This document shows positions 1 to 8,722 of a stretch of DNA of 64,000 nt, piece by piece. Made by a program: the position numbers and the translations under genes. Positions within the stretch are counted from its first letter, which is position 1, and each line of letters begins with the position of its first letter. The stretch is taken from the NCBI GenBank assembly GCA_028284945.1, contig JANQQJ010000009.1, positions 62,001 to 126,000 on the forward strand. Reading direction: 5' to 3'. The notes under the pieces are model-generated. The model saw only the letters and a list, made by a program, of their open reading frames with translations. It was not told the DNA's origin and made no database searches. Source of the DNA: Alphaproteobacteria bacterium (GTDB taxonomy: Bacteria; Pseudomonadota; Alphaproteobacteria; SMXS01).

Positions 1-1202
1 AGTGGGAGAAGTCCCGCTTCATGGGCGTTGAACTGACGGGTAAGACGCTGGGCGTGATCGGCTGCGGCAATATCGGGTCGATCGCTGCAGAGCGGGCCGT
101 GGGCTTGCGCATGCGGGTGATCGCGTTTGATCCTTACCTTTCAACTGAACGGGCTGCCGATCTGGGTGTCGAAAAGGTCGAGCTGGATGATCTGTTCGCC
201 CGGGCGGACTTTATCACGCTGCATACGCCGCTGACCGATGGCACACGCGGCATCATCGACGCCGCCGCATTCGCTAAGATGAAAGATGGCGTGCGGATCG
301 TGAACTGTGCCCGTGGCGGCTTGATCGATGAAGCGGACCTGAAAGACGCGCTGGATAGCGGCAAGGTCGCAGGTGCAGCGCTCGACGTGTTCGAAGTTGA
401 GCCGGCGAAGGATAACCCCCTGTTCGGTCACGAAAAACTGGTCGCGACCCCGCATCTGGGTGCCTCGACTACCGAGGCCCAGGAAAATGTAGCGCTTCAG
501 GTTGCAGAACAATTGTCCGACTATCTGGTCGATGGTGCGGTCACCAATGCGCTCAACATGCCCTCCATCACGGCGGAAGAAGCGCCCCGGTTGCAGCCAT
601 ACATGGCGTTGGCGGGGCAGCTGGGCCGGTTGATGGGACAGATTACCGAGAGCAGTATCAAATGCGTGCGGATCGACTATGAAGGACAGGCGACAGAGCT
701 GAATACACGGCCCCTCAACGCCGTTATCCTGCAAAGCCTGCTGTCGCCAGTCCTGGACGTTTCAGTCAACATGGTGAACGCCCCTGTGGTGGCCAAGGAA
801 CGTGATATCGATGTCAGCGACAGCAAGCATAACCGTGAAGGCGCTTACCTGACCCTGATCCGGTTGACGGTGGAAACCGAGCATCGTGCGCGCACCATTG
901 AAGGCACGCTTTTTGCCGACCGCCAGCCGCGGATCGTCAACATCATGGGTATGGATGTCGAGGCGCAGCTGGGTGAGCACATGCTGTTCCTGGCCAATGA
1001 GGACAAGCCGGGCTTTATCGGCGCGCTGGGCACCCTGCTGGGTGAAGCCGGGGTCAATATTGCCAATTTTAACCTCGGGCGTGAGCGCGAAGGCGGTGGG
1101 GCGATTTCGCTGATCGACGTGGATCAGGCCATTTCCGATGACTTGCTGACCAAGGTTCGCGCGTTGCCGCATGTCGTGCAGGCACAAGCGATGACGTTTT
1201 AG
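1..1202 (+). CDS. serA: D-3-phosphoglycerate dehydrogenase, 5' end missing
   Basis: Oxidises 3-phosphoglycerate with NAD, the first step of serine synthesis in the cytosol. The frame is already open at base 3 (WEKSRFMGVELTGKT), so the gene starts outside the window; the ATG at 21 is internal. Seen: Rossmann motif GVIGCGNIG; the catalytic Arg (NCARGGLIDE), Glu (DVFEVEP) and His (TPHLGAST); an intervening domain; and a C-terminal ACT domain (from MLFLANEDKPGF), which in this family binds serine. This is the long form of SerA. It is followed 30 bases later by hisZ on the same strand. Confidence 0.96.
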   Translation, partial: WEKSRFMGVELTGKTLGVIGCGNIGSIAAERAVGLRMRVIAFDPYLSTERAADLGVEKVELDDLFARADFITLHTPLTDGTRGIIDAAAFAKMKDGVRIVNCARGGLIDEADLKDALDSGKVAGAALDVFEVEPAKDNPLFGHEKLVATPHLGASTTEAQENVALQVAEQLSDYLVDGAVTNALNMPSITAEEAPRLQPYMALAGQLGRLMGQITESSIKCVRIDYEGQATELNTRPLNAVILQSLLSPVLDVSVNMVNAPVVAKERDIDVSDSKHNREGAYLTLIRLTVETEHRARTIEGTLFADRQPRIVNIMGMDVEAQLGEHMLFLANEDKPGFIGALGTLLGEAGVNIANFNLGREREGGGAISLIDVDQAISDDLLTKVRALPHVVQAQAMTF

Positions 1203-1232
1203 GTCCGCTTCGGACGCTGTAGGCTACCCGCC

Positions 1233-2378
1233 ATGACCGATCCTGAAACACACGCCCTTCTGCCCGAAGGGCTTCACGATACGCTGCCGCCCGCTGCTGA
1301 GTTTGAGTTTCAAACCATCGCAACGCTGCTGTCCTGCTTTGCCCAATACGGCTATGAGCAGGTCGCGCCGCCGCTGGTGGAGTTCGAAGAAAGTTTGCTG
1401 GCCGGTGTAGGTGCGGCCGAAGGCCGGCGTATGTTCCGGCTGATGGACCCGGTTTCCAGCCGGATGATGGGCGTCCGCACCGATGTGACGACCCAGGTGG
1501 CGCGAATTGCCGCCACACGGCTGACTGGGTCACCACGGCCCACGCGGTTATGTTATGCGGGACAGGTTCTGCGGGTTGAGAGCGGGCAGCTTCGTTCCGA
1601 GCGGGAATTCGGACAGGTTGGTATTGAACTAATCGGCAGCGGATCGCTGAATGCCGAGGCTGAAGTGATCGGCCTGGCGGGTACAGCTCTGCAGGCGGTC
1701 GGGACCGGCGATTTTTCCGTCGATCTGACAGTGCCGAAATTGGTGCCGATGATTACCGCGGCGCTCGGGTTGTCGCCCTCCGATGCCGATGCTGCGCGAA
1801 TCGCTCTCGATGAGAAAGACATGGCCGCTATCACCGAAATTGGTGGTGCCGCGGGCAGCACGCTGGAGGCTCTGTTGCGGGCCGCCGGACCGGCTGACCG
1901 CGCGTTGGCCGCGCTGGGGGCTCTGGATCTGCCTTCTGAGGCGAAGATGTTGGTCGAGCAGTTGCAGGCGCTTGTCGATAGGCTGCATGAGCGCGCACCC
2001 GCCCTGACCCTAACGATCGACCCAGGCGAATTCCGGCGTTTCGAATATCACTCGGGCATCTGTTTCACAGTCTTCGCCAGCGGCGTCCCGGGTGAGATCG
2101 GGCGGGGCGGACGGTACGATGTGTCCGTCGAAGGCGGCACCGAGCCTGCGGTAGGGTTTACGGTCTATGTTGATGCGCTGTTGCGCTCGCTGCCGCGGCC
2201 GGCGCGTTCCAAATATGCGTATCTTCCGGCGGGCACACCGGCGGATGCGGGCCAGGCGCTGCGGGACGCAGGGTGGCGGACGGTTCAGGGCTTGGAAGAT
2301 GTCAGTGACGATGCTGGCGAGGCTCGGCGGCTGGGCTGCAGCCACGTCTATTCAGGCGGCAAGCCGGTGGAGGTTTAG
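1233..2378 (+). CDS. hisZ: ATP phosphoribosyltransferase regulatory subunit HisZ
   Basis: A histidyl-tRNA-synthetase-like protein that partners the short form of HisG in the first step of histidine synthesis. Seen: a class II synthetase-type core (LLPEGLHDTLPP near the N-terminus, the MFRLMDPVSSRMMGVRTD region, GRGGRYD near residue 290). At 381 residues it lacks the C-terminal anticodon-binding domain of true HisRS. No hisG lies in the window, so the partner must be elsewhere. The stop codon directly abuts the purA start, so the two are probably translated from one message. Confidence 0.9.
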   Translation: MTDPETHALLPEGLHDTLPPAAEFEFQTIATLLSCFAQYGYEQVAPPLVEFEESLLAGVGAAEGRRMFRLMDPVSSRMMGVRTDVTTQVARIAATRLTGSPRPTRLCYAGQVLRVESGQLRSEREFGQVGIELIGSGSLNAEAEVIGLAGTALQAVGTGDFSVDLTVPKLVPMITAALGLSPSDADAARIALDEKDMAAITEIGGAAGSTLEALLRAAGPADRALAALGALDLPSEAKMLVEQLQALVDRLHERAPALTLTIDPGEFRRFEYHSGICFTVFASGVPGEIGRGGRYDVSVEGGTEPAVGFTVYVDALLRSLPRPARSKYAYLPAGTPADAGQALRDAGWRTVQGLEDVSDDAGEARRLGCSHVYSGGKPVEV

Positions 2379-3671
2379 GTGGGAAACGTCGTGGTCGTGG
2401 GCTCTCAATGGGGCGACGAAGGCAAGGGTAAGATCGTTGATTGGCTGTCCGAACGGGCCGATATCGTTGTGCGGTTCCAGGGTGGGCACAATGCCGGTCA
2501 TACCTTGGTCGTCGGCAACACCACTTACAAGCTGAGCTTGCTGCCATCCGGTGTCGTACGTGGACGCCCCTCGCTAATCGGCAACGGCGTTGTGGTTGAC
2601 CCCTGGGCGCTGATGGACGAAATCGAGCGCCTGATGGACCAGGGGCTGGAAATTTCGCCTGAGACTCTGTTGATCGCTGAAAACGCGGCGCTGATCCTGC
2701 CGCTGCATGGCGAGCTGGACGCAATGCGCGAAGATGCGTCCTCGGACGAAACGAAAATCGGCACGACCCGCCGGGGCATTGGCCCGGCCTATGAGGACAA
2801 GGTGGGCCGCCGGGCGCTGCGGATTTGTGATCTGGGCGACCGCGCGGCGATTGAAGCTCGGGTTGATGCGCTGTTGGCGCATCACAATCCGCTTCGGCGC
2901 GGGTTTGACCGCCCTGAAATCGATCGCGCGGGACTGATCGACCAGATTGAAAAGATCGCGCAGCGCGTGCTGCCTTTTGCGGGCCCCAGTCTGCCCTTCA
3001 TGATCGAGGCCCGGCAATCCCGCAAACGGATTCTGTTTGAGGGCGCCCAAGGCACCATGTTGGATGTTGACCACGGCACCTATCCGTTCGTTACGTCTTC
3101 GAACACCGTGGCGGGGCAAGCGGCCAGCGGCGCTGGCATGGGGCCGGGTGCGCTGGATTACGTGCTGGGGATCACCAAGGCCTATACCACCCGCGTGGGT
3201 GAGGGGCCGTTTCCGACCGAACAGGACAATGAAGTGGGCCAGCAGCTGGGTGAGCGTGGCCATGAATTTGGCACGGTAACTGGGCGCCAGCGGCGGTGCG
3301 GTTGGTTCGATGCGGTGATGGTACGCCAGGCGATCAAGGTGGGGGGCATTGACGGCATCGCCCTCACCAAGCTCGATGTTCTGGACGGTATGCAGGAACT
3401 GCGGGTCTGTACCGGCTATCGCCTCGATGGGCAGGATATCGACCATCTGCCAGCAGCGGCCGACAAGCAGGCGCGGATCGAGGCGGTCTACGAAACCATG
3501 GAAGGTTGGTCCGATAGCACCCGGGGCGCGCGCAGTTGGGCTGATCTGCCGGCGACTGCGGTCAAATATATCCGCCGGATTGAAGAGCTGATTGAAACGC
3601 CGGTGGCCATGCTATCGACCAGCCCGGAACGTGAAGACACGATCCTGGTGCGCGATCCTTTTGCTGATTAA
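2379..3671 (+). CDS. purA: Adenylosuccinate synthetase
   Basis: Joins IMP and aspartate using GTP to give adenylosuccinate, the first committed step to AMP. The 430-residue length is typical. Seen: the P-loop-like GDEGKGK at about residues 11-17, HNAGHT at about 38-43, and the IMP/GTP-binding blocks [11 protein letters not shown] and [10 protein letters not shown]-like VGEGPFPTE. The start is GTG at 2379, immediately after the hisZ stop; GGAGG about 6 bases upstream, inside hisZ, serves as ribosome site. It ends 9 bases before the convergent vapC gene. Confidence 0.97.
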   Translation: MGNVVVVGSQWGDEGKGKIVDWLSERADIVVRFQGGHNAGHTLVVGNTTYKLSLLPSGVVRGRPSLIGNGVVVDPWALMDEIERLMDQGLEISPETLLIAENAALILPLHGELDAMREDASSDETKIGTTRRGIGPAYEDKVGRRALRICDLGDRAAIEARVDALLAHHNPLRRGFDRPEIDRAGLIDQIEKIAQRVLPFAGPSLPFMIEARQSRKRILFEGAQGTMLDVDHGTYPFVTSSNTVAGQAASGAGMGPGALDYVLGITKAYTTRVGEGPFPTEQDNEVGQQLGERGHEFGTVTGRQRRCGWFDAVMVRQAIKVGGIDGIALTKLDVLDGMQELRVCTGYRLDGQDIDHLPAAADKQARIEAVYETMEGWSDSTRGARSWADLPATAVKYIRRIEELIETPVAMLSTSPEREDTILVRDPFAD

Positions 3672-3680
3672 CGTCGTCTA

Positions 3681-4061
3681 CTAGGCGGACAGGATGTCAA
3701 TTTCATAGGAAGGAAGGCGCGTATCTCGCGTGACCAAGGTCAGGTTTTCAGCGATCGCCTGAGCGACCATGATCCTGTCAAATGGATCCCGGTGGTGGAG
3801 TGGTAGGCGCTTTATGATCTCGATATGGGACAGGGTTATCGGCAGCAATTCGAACCGGTTTTCGGTGAGCCTATCTTGTAGGTCTGATGGTGTACGAAGT
3901 TTGCCGGCATTCTCCTTGATCGCCAGTTCCCAGGGCGCGGCAATACTTACAAAAACTGAGGACTCCGCGCTGCTAATCTGATCACGTGCCGTTGCCGAAA
4001 TGTTTTCTGGGTCTTCCAACCACCAAAGCAGGACGTGAGAGTCGAGCAGAAGACCTTTCAA
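3681..4061 (-). CDS. VapC-type PIN-domain ribonuclease toxin
   Basis: Toxin half of a type II toxin-antitoxin pair; PIN proteins are Mg-dependent RNases that act on RNA in the cytosol. 126 residues, usual for VapC. Seen: the first acidic residue in LLLDSHVLLWWL, WELAIK in the middle, and the acidic pair in HHRDPFDRIMVAQA and VTRDTRL. The pattern HxDPFDR places it in the subgroup usually paired with Phd/YefM antitoxins. It overlaps the antitoxin by 4 bases (ATGA), indicating translational coupling. The cleaved RNA cannot be told from sequence. Confidence 0.9.
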   Translation of the reverse strand: MKGLLLDSHVLLWWLEDPENISATARDQISSAESSVFVSIAAPWELAIKENAGKLRTPSDLQDRLTENRFELLPITLSHIEIIKRLPLHHRDPFDRIMVAQAIAENLTLVTRDTRLPSYEIDILSA

Positions 4062-4339
4062 GTTTCGTCCTTGCCGGCATTAAACAAGTAGTCAGTTTCG
4101 CTTGAGTAAAATGACTCGATTATGTCTTCCGGTAGATCTTCTTCATAGTCGTCCGCATACCAGATTTTTCCCTTCCACTGACCGCCCTTGCGGGGTTTCT
4201 TAGTCTTTTCTGGTAGGGGGCCAAGACGCGCAATGGGTTTCCCGGCCTTGCAGATGATGATTTCTTCACCGGCAGCAGCTTGATCCACCAGTTTCGACAA
4301 CTGGGTCTTGGCTTCGTAGAGATTGTATTGAACGGTCAT
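4058..4339 (-). CDS. Phd/YefM-family antitoxin
   Basis: Antitoxin for the adjoining PIN toxin. 93 residues. The N-terminal Phd/YefM DNA-binding fold is visible (YNLYEAKTQLSKLVDQAAAGE, then IIICKAGKPIARLGPL); the C-terminal part (from about residue 50) is charged and likely wraps the toxin. It is the first gene of the pair, as usual for this type. A repeat-rich operator and a promoter lie directly upstream at 4350-4395, fitting autorepression by the antitoxin or complex. It sits downstream of rpoH on the same strand. Confidence 0.9.
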   Translation of the reverse strand: MTVQYNLYEAKTQLSKLVDQAAAGEEIIICKAGKPIARLGPLPEKTKKPRKGGQWKGKIWYADDYEEDLPEDIIESFYSSETDYLFNAGKDET

Positions 4340-4349
4340 GAGTATGCTC

Positions 4350-4395
4350 CTTGACCAACTTGGTCAAGATAAGCACTTGGTCAAGCTTGGTCAAG
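4350..4395 (-). promoter_or_regulatory. Autoregulatory operator/promoter of the toxin-antitoxin pair
   Basis: Seen on the + strand: CTTGGTCAAG three times, at 4359-4368, 4376-4385 and 4386-4395. With CTTGACCAA at 4350-4358 the first copy forms a 19-bp palindrome. Read on the minus strand, TTGACC (4394-4389), a 17-base spacer and TATCTT (4371-4366) make a plausible sigma-70-type promoter whose -35 lies in one repeat, whose spacer holds another, and whose -10 abuts the palindrome. The operator overlaps the last codons of rpoH. That the Phd protein binds here is inferred. Confidence 0.75.
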
Positions 4396-5305
4396 CTGTG
4401 GCGTGGTCCTCGCGCGCGCCTTCGGCCTCAATCTGGCGCTCGCGCATGGCGTTCTTCATCGCCTTTTGCAGCTTCTCGAACGCGCGCACCTCGATCTGGC
4501 GCACCCGTTCACGGCTAATGTCATAGACCTGGCTCAGGTCCTCCAGCGTCGATGGATCATCCTTCAGGCGGCGTTCTGTCAGAATATGCTTTTCGCGGTC
4601 GTTCAGCACATCCATGGCTTGCACCAGCAGATCACGGCGCAGGGTCATTTCATCGTCTTCGGCGAGACGCGATTCCTGGTCCATGCCTTCATCGACCAGC
4701 ATATCCTGCCATTCGGACTCGGAGTCCTCACGCAGGGGTGCATTCAGCGAACTGTCCTGCGCGGTCAGCCGCCGGTTCATGTTGACCACTTCGTCTTCTG
4801 ACACGCCTAGACGCCGGGCAATTTCCTCGACGTGGTCTGGCGTCAAGTCGCCCTCTTCAATGGCTTCAATCTGGCCCTTGATTTTGCGCAGGTTGAAGAA
4901 CAGCTTCTTCTGCGCCGCCGTCGTGCCCATTTTGACCAGCGACCAGGACCTCAGGACATATTCCTGGATCGAGGCGCGGATCCACCACATGGCATAGGTG
5001 GCCAGCCGGAACCCCTTTTCCGGATCGAAGCGTTTTACCGCCTGCATCATGCCGACATTGCCTTCGGAGATCAGCTCGCCCAAGGGTAGGCCATAGCCGC
5101 GATAGCCCATGGCAATCTTCGCCACCAGCCTCAGGTGGCTGGTCACCAGCTTGTGCGCGGCTTCGGTGTCTTCATGCTCCAGCCAGCTGCGGGCGAGCAT
5201 GTATTCCTCTTCCTTCTCCAGCATCGGAAATTTGCGGATTTCCTGCAGGTACCGGGAGAGGTTGCCTTCCGGGCTGATGACTGTGGGTAAGGATGCGCTC
5301 GCCAT
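4391..5305 (-). CDS. rpoH: RNA polymerase sigma-32 (heat-shock) factor
   Basis: Directs RNA polymerase to heat-shock promoters. 304 residues. Seen: region 2 (SEGNVGMMQAVKRFDPEKG, then FRLATYAMWWIRASIQEYVL), the RpoH box QKKLFFNLR at about residue 133, which separates RpoH from RpoD, region 3, and region 4 (LEDLSQVYDISRERVRQIE). The gene follows rluD by about 50 bases on the same strand. Its 3' end overlaps the operator of the downstream toxin-antitoxin genes. Confidence 0.96.
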   Translation of the reverse strand: MASASLPTVISPEGNLSRYLQEIRKFPMLEKEEEYMLARSWLEHEDTEAAHKLVTSHLRLVAKIAMGYRGYGLPLGELISEGNVGMMQAVKRFDPEKGFRLATYAMWWIRASIQEYVLRSWSLVKMGTTAAQKKLFFNLRKIKGQIEAIEEGDLTPDHVEEIARRLGVSEDEVVNMNRRLTAQDSSLNAPLREDSESEWQDMLVDEGMDQESRLAEDDEMTLRRDLLVQAMDVLNDREKHILTERRLKDDPSTLEDLSQVYDISRERVRQIEVRAFEKLQKAMKNAMRERQIEAEGAREDHATA

Positions 5306-5355
5306 GGGTCCCTCTAATCCTCGGCTAGGGTTAATTCGGGTTGGGTACGGGATAC

Positions 5356-6348
5356 CTAACCGGCGGTAAGCCGGTCAATAAGATGCTTGATGTCAGGTGG
5401 GGGTTCGCTGTTAAATTTCAAGACCTTGCCCGTAACAGGGTGGGTGAAGCCCAATACCGCCGCATGCAGCGCCTGGCGTCCAAATTGTTCAACAAATTCA
5501 CGGGCTTCGGGGCTTAACCCCCGTACCCGGCGGCCCCGCCCATAAACCGGGTCACCGATGACGGCATGGCCAATATGCGCCATATGCACACGGATCTGGT
5601 GGGTCCGGCCGGTCTCTAGCCGGCACTCGACTAGACTGGCATGGGGTTCGACCGGATCGCCGAACAGCTGGTCGACCCGGTAATGGGTGACCGCATGGCG
5701 GCCACTCTCGACAATTGCCTGTTTCTGGCGGTTGTGCCTGCTGCGGGCGGTGGGGGCGTCGATTGTGCCGCGCCTCGGCCTGGGCGCCTCCCACACAATA
5801 GCCAGATAGGCGCGTTCAATGTCATGGGTTGCGAATAGTTCGGCCAGTCCCTGGTGTGCCTCGTCAGTCTTGGCAACCACCAACAGGCCGGATGTATCCT
5901 TGTCGATCCTGTGAACGATACCAGGCCGTTTGATCCCGCCGATGCCCGATAGGCTGTCACCGCAATGCGCAATCAGTGCGTTGACCAGGGTGCCAGACGC
6001 GTGGCCGGCCGCCGGGTGAACCACCAGCCCGGCGGGTTTGTCGACGACAATCAGGTGTTCATCTTCGAACACGATATCCAGAGGTATGTCTTCTCCGGCG
6101 GGTTCGGGGTCGGCAGCGTCCGGAACCTGGACGTGGAAAGTGTCCCCAGGTTTGACCTTCATCGCGGCGTTCTCTATCGTCCGCGCCGTTTCCGGTCCGG
6201 TCTGGCGCACGCGGCCGTCGGCAATCAGCGCCTGGATTCGGCCGCGGGACAGGGCGGGCAGTGCGGTGGCCAGGGCCTTGTCGACACGGTCTCCATCAGC
6301 GTCCGGGGCAATCGTAACCGTCAGTTGATTGATTGAAGGATCATCCAT
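5356..6348 (-). CDS. rluD: 23S rRNA pseudouridine synthase, RluD type
   Basis: Isomerises uridines in 23S rRNA helix 69. Seen: an S4 RNA-binding domain (about residues 15-65) and the RluA/RluD catalytic core with HRIDKDTSGLLVVAK holding the catalytic Asp; most members have HRLDKD. A reading frame runs upstream to 6531, but the family-like N-terminus (MDDPSINQLTVTI) begins at 6348, giving 330 residues. That start codon overlaps the start codon of the divergent gene at 6347 (shared CATG). No good ribosome site precedes it. It leads into rpoH. Confidence 0.92.
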   Translation of the reverse strand: MDDPSINQLTVTIAPDADGDRVDKALATALPALSRGRIQALIADGRVRQTGPETARTIENAAMKVKPGDTFHVQVPDAADPEPAGEDIPLDIVFEDEHLIVVDKPAGLVVHPAAGHASGTLVNALIAHCGDSLSGIGGIKRPGIVHRIDKDTSGLLVVAKTDEAHQGLAELFATHDIERAYLAIVWEAPRPRRGTIDAPTARSRHNRQKQAIVESGRHAVTHYRVDQLFGDPVEPHASLVECRLETGRTHQIRVHMAHIGHAVIGDPVYGRGRRVRGLSPEAREFVEQFGRQALHAAVLGFTHPVTGKVLKFNSEPPPDIKHLIDRLTAG

Positions 6349-6697
6349 GGCCGAACAAGTGGACCAAAAAGAGCGGCTTGCCAAGGCTGCTGCCATCATC
6401 ATGGGTGTGCTGCTGATTGCCTCGATCGTGGTCTTTCTGGTGCTGATCCTGATTCGCTCACCGTTTGAGAGCGCGGAGAAAGAGCTGATTGAAGAAATCG
6501 TCGTGACCGATGCGCCAGTGGATCTGGGCAATCTCGATATTGAGATTCCTTATGGCGGTGAGGTTGTTAGCCTTGAGGCCACCCGCTACGAAATTCTCGT
6601 TCTGATCGACACACCGGATGGCCAGCAAGGGCTTGTCATCGACCGAAATAGCGGTAGTGTTCTGGCCCGTCTTCGCTTTAATCCGGGTTCGCCATGA
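6347..6697 (+). CDS. Small single-span membrane protein (DUF6476-like)
   Basis: 116 residues. One hydrophobic segment at about residues 14-36 (AAIIMGVLLIASIVVFLVLI) is followed by a soluble acidic domain ending in VIDRNSGSVLARLRFNPG. The start at 6347 has GAAGGA 6 bases upstream; the ATG at 6347 overlaps the rluD start on the other strand. It resembles uncharacterised alphaproteobacterial proteins of this size; the DUF number is from memory. The 4-base overlap (ATGA) with the JAMM metallopeptidase gene suggests joint expression. Function unknown. Confidence 0.75.
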   Translation: MAEQVDQKERLAKAAAIIMGVLLIASIVVFLVLILIRSPFESAEKELIEEIVVTDAPVDLGNLDIEIPYGGEVVSLEATRYEILVLIDTPDGQQGLVIDRNSGSVLARLRFNPGSP

Positions 6698-7119
6698 TCG
6701 ATATCCACCGTGACCTAAAGTCCATTATCCGATACCAGGCGGCGCACGCCTATCCGAATGAATGCTGTGGCATGCTGATCGGCACGCGAGACGGTGACAA
6801 GGTTACGGTTGTCGAGGTGGTTGCAGCACCCAACGTGTCGGAAAGCCCGGCCGATAGTTTCGAGATCGACCCGCAATCGCGCCTGACCTTGCAGAAATTG
6901 CTGCGTGGTACGCCCCGCGAAATCGTCGGACATTATCACTCGCACCCGGATGGAGAGGCCGCGCCGTCAGAGCGGGACCGCGAACAGTTGCTGGAGCCGG
7001 ACCTTTATTGGATTGTGGCCTCGGTCAATCAGGGTGGTGTGGGCGAGATGGGAATTTTCCGCTTCGATCAGGATGCGGCTGCTTTTGTGCCCGCCGAGGA
7101 AGCGCCCCAACCGGTCTGA
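6694..7119 (+). CDS. JAMM/MPN+ metallopeptidase (M67 family)
   Basis: Zinc isopeptidase-like domain. 141 residues. Seen: the catalytic Glu in NECCGMLIG near residue 24, and the metal site HYHSHPDGEAAPSERD, that is HxH, Ser and Asp in the JAMM arrangement. Bacterial members cleave sulfur-carrier or ubiquitin-like tails or are of unknown target; no ThiS/MoaD-like partner is next to it. Translationally coupled to the small membrane protein upstream. Confidence 0.85.
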   Translation: MIDIHRDLKSIIRYQAAHAYPNECCGMLIGTRDGDKVTVVEVVAAPNVSESPADSFEIDPQSRLTLQKLLRGTPREIVGHYHSHPDGEAAPSERDREQLLEPDLYWIVASVNQGGVGEMGIFRFDQDAAAFVPAEEAPQPV

Positions 7120-7127
7120 GTTTTTTC

Positions 7128-7157
7128 TTGATCGCTAGCGGGGCGAGCGCCTATTTA
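7128..7157 (+). promoter_or_regulatory. Possible tRNA-Glu promoter
   Basis: TTGATC (7128-7133), an 18-base spacer and TATTTA (7152-7157) stand 25 bases before the tRNA. The -10 match is weak, so this is a suggestion from position and partial consensus. Confidence 0.3.
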
Positions 7158-7182
7158 GAGCGCCCGTTCCAAACGGCCCTGC

Positions 7183-7258
7183 GCTCCCTTCGTCTAGTGG
7201 CCTAGGACGCCGCCCTCTCACGGCGGAAACAGGGGTTCGAGTCCCCTAGGGAGCGCCA
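7183..7258 (+). tRNA. tRNA-Glu (anticodon CTC)
   Basis: A full cloverleaf can be drawn: acceptor GCTCCCT pairs with AGGGAGC, the anticodon stem is CCGCC/GGCGG around loop CTCTCAC, giving anticodon CTC for Glu (GAG), and the T arm is AGGGG-TTCGAGT-CCCCT. Discriminator G is followed by an encoded CCA (7256-7258). It lies between the JAMM peptidase and the convergent oxidoreductase. Confidence 0.96.
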
Positions 7259-7273
7259 CTTCCTTACATGAAG

Positions 7274-8320
7274 CTATTGCGACGGGTCGTCAGCGACCTT
7301 GACGACGGTTTTGCCGAAGTTCGTGCCGTTCATCATCTCGATCAGCGCCTTGCCGGCGTTCTCGATCCCCTCGACGACATATTCTGCGTGTTTGAACGAA
7401 CCATCCTTGATCCAGCCGCCCACGTCGGCCTGGAACTGCGGGTAGAGGTCCAGGTGATCGGATACGATCACACCTCTTACGTTTAGCCGCTTCAGGGCAA
7501 TCTGGCGCAACAGCTCCATGGACGCGTCCTTGCCCGCCTGCGGCCCGTCATCATTGTAGGAGTCGATCAGGCCGCATATCACCATGGTGCCGTCCTGGTT
7601 CATGTTGTCGAGTGCCGCCCAGAAGATCTCGCCGCCCGCATTCTCGAAATTGATGTCGATACCGTTTGGGCAGGCCTCGGCGACCCGGGCTGACATGTTG
7701 CCCTCCAGCCGGTCCAGGCAGGCATCAAGGCCGAGTTCCTCCACGGCGAAGCGGCATTTGTCCGGGCCACTGGCGGTGCCGACAACGCGGCAGCCTTTGA
7801 TCCGCGCGACCTGTCCAACGACCGTGCCGACGCCGCCGGTGGCCGCTGAGACGAAGACCGTGTTGCCGGGTTGCGGATCGGCTTTGACGGTGAGGCCAGC
7901 ATATCCGGTGAGGCCGGGCATGCCCAGAACGCCTAGATGGGCTGAAATCGGCGCCAATGACGGGTCGACGCGCCGCAGTGCCTCACCGGGCATGACGCAG
8001 AAATCCTGCCAGCCGCCAAAGGTCGCCACGATATCACCGGCACTGAAATTCGGGTCATTTGACTCGACGACTTCGGCGATATTCTCTCCACCGATCGGCT
8101 GGCCCAGTTGAACCCGGTCCGCGTAACCGCCGGACAGATGCGCGCTCATCCGCGCCCGTATATAGGGGTCGACGGTCAGGTAAATGGATTTGCATAGTAC
8201 TTCGCCCTCCTTTGGCTCGGGCACCGGTCCGGTGATGATTTCGAAGTCACTGGCTTCAGGCATCCGGCCCTCGGGATATTCGCGAAGGGTCATTTGGCGG
8301 TTGGTGTAATTGCTGGTCAT
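7274..8320 (-). CDS. NADP-dependent oxidoreductase, CurA/prostaglandin-reductase type
   Basis: Medium-chain (zinc-free) reductase that reduces the double bond of enals/enones with NADPH. 348 residues from ATG 8320 (MTSNYTNRQ); the frame extends ten codons further but this start matches the family. Seen: N-terminal GroES-like half with YLTVDPYIRARM, nucleotide motif AATGGVGTVVGQVA at about residue 150, and NFENAGGE. No zinc-binding cysteines. A single gene, divergent from the small gene at 8435. Physiological substrate unknown. Confidence 0.88.
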   Translation of the reverse strand: MTSNYTNRQMTLREYPEGRMPEASDFEIITGPVPEPKEGEVLCKSIYLTVDPYIRARMSAHLSGGYADRVQLGQPIGGENIAEVVESNDPNFSAGDIVATFGGWQDFCVMPGEALRRVDPSLAPISAHLGVLGMPGLTGYAGLTVKADPQPGNTVFVSAATGGVGTVVGQVARIKGCRVVGTASGPDKCRFAVEELGLDACLDRLEGNMSARVAEACPNGIDINFENAGGEIFWAALDNMNQDGTMVICGLIDSYNDDGPQAGKDASMELLRQIALKRLNVRGVIVSDHLDLYPQFQADVGGWIKDGSFKHAEYVVEGIENAGKALIEMMNGTNFGKTVVKVADDPSQ

Positions 8321-8434
8321 GGTCGCTCCTGGATCAATGTCGAGCCTCAATCGGCCGGTTTCCTGCTGATCCTAATCAAGGACGCATCTATTTGTCCGGG
8401 ACAATATGCACCTCGCATTACGTTGAGGAGTGTC

Positions 8435-8653
8435 ATGAGCGCGCAAAAGGACTTGGTGCAGCCGCACATTGAAGCGTTGTTGGCTGAGGCAAAAGCGGGC
8501 AACGTGCCTACAGATTTGATCGGCCGGGAATTGCTGCAGCAGGCGATCGAGATTTTCCGGCTGGAGCGCAGCGATGACGATATCGCTAGCGAGCTAACCT
8601 TTACTGCAGAAAATCTGGATCCGGATACCGAGTTCACCTTCATGCGGCCCTGA
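8435..8653 (+). CDS. Small acidic hypothetical protein
   Basis: 72 residues, start ATG 8435 preceded by GAGGAG about 5 bases upstream. Mostly helical and acidic (EALLAEAKAGNVPTDLIGRE, later DDDIASELTFTAENLDPDTE). No domain recognised and no membrane segment. It stands alone between the divergent CurA-like gene and the SDR gene at 8723. A real gene is supported by the ribosome site and codon use; function unknown. Confidence 0.6.
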   Translation: MSAQKDLVQPHIEALLAEAKAGNVPTDLIGRELLQQAIEIFRLERSDDDIASELTFTAENLDPDTEFTFMRP

Positions 8654-8722
8654 CAGCGTTTCATCGAGAACCAAAGTGGACTAGCTTGTCCTCATTGCAT
8701 GAACGTAAGCGGGGGCTAGAGA

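Noticed and set aside
1233-2378. Histidyl-tRNA synthetase (hisS)
   Set aside because: The C-terminal anticodon-binding domain is absent and the length fits HisZ.
2574-3446. 290-residue open frame on the minus strand
   Set aside because: It lies wholly antisense to purA, whose motifs are complete; the composition is that of a GC-rich shadow frame.
4350-4395. Short CRISPR-like direct repeats
   Set aside because: 10-base units without spacers of regular length and no cas genes; they fit an operator.
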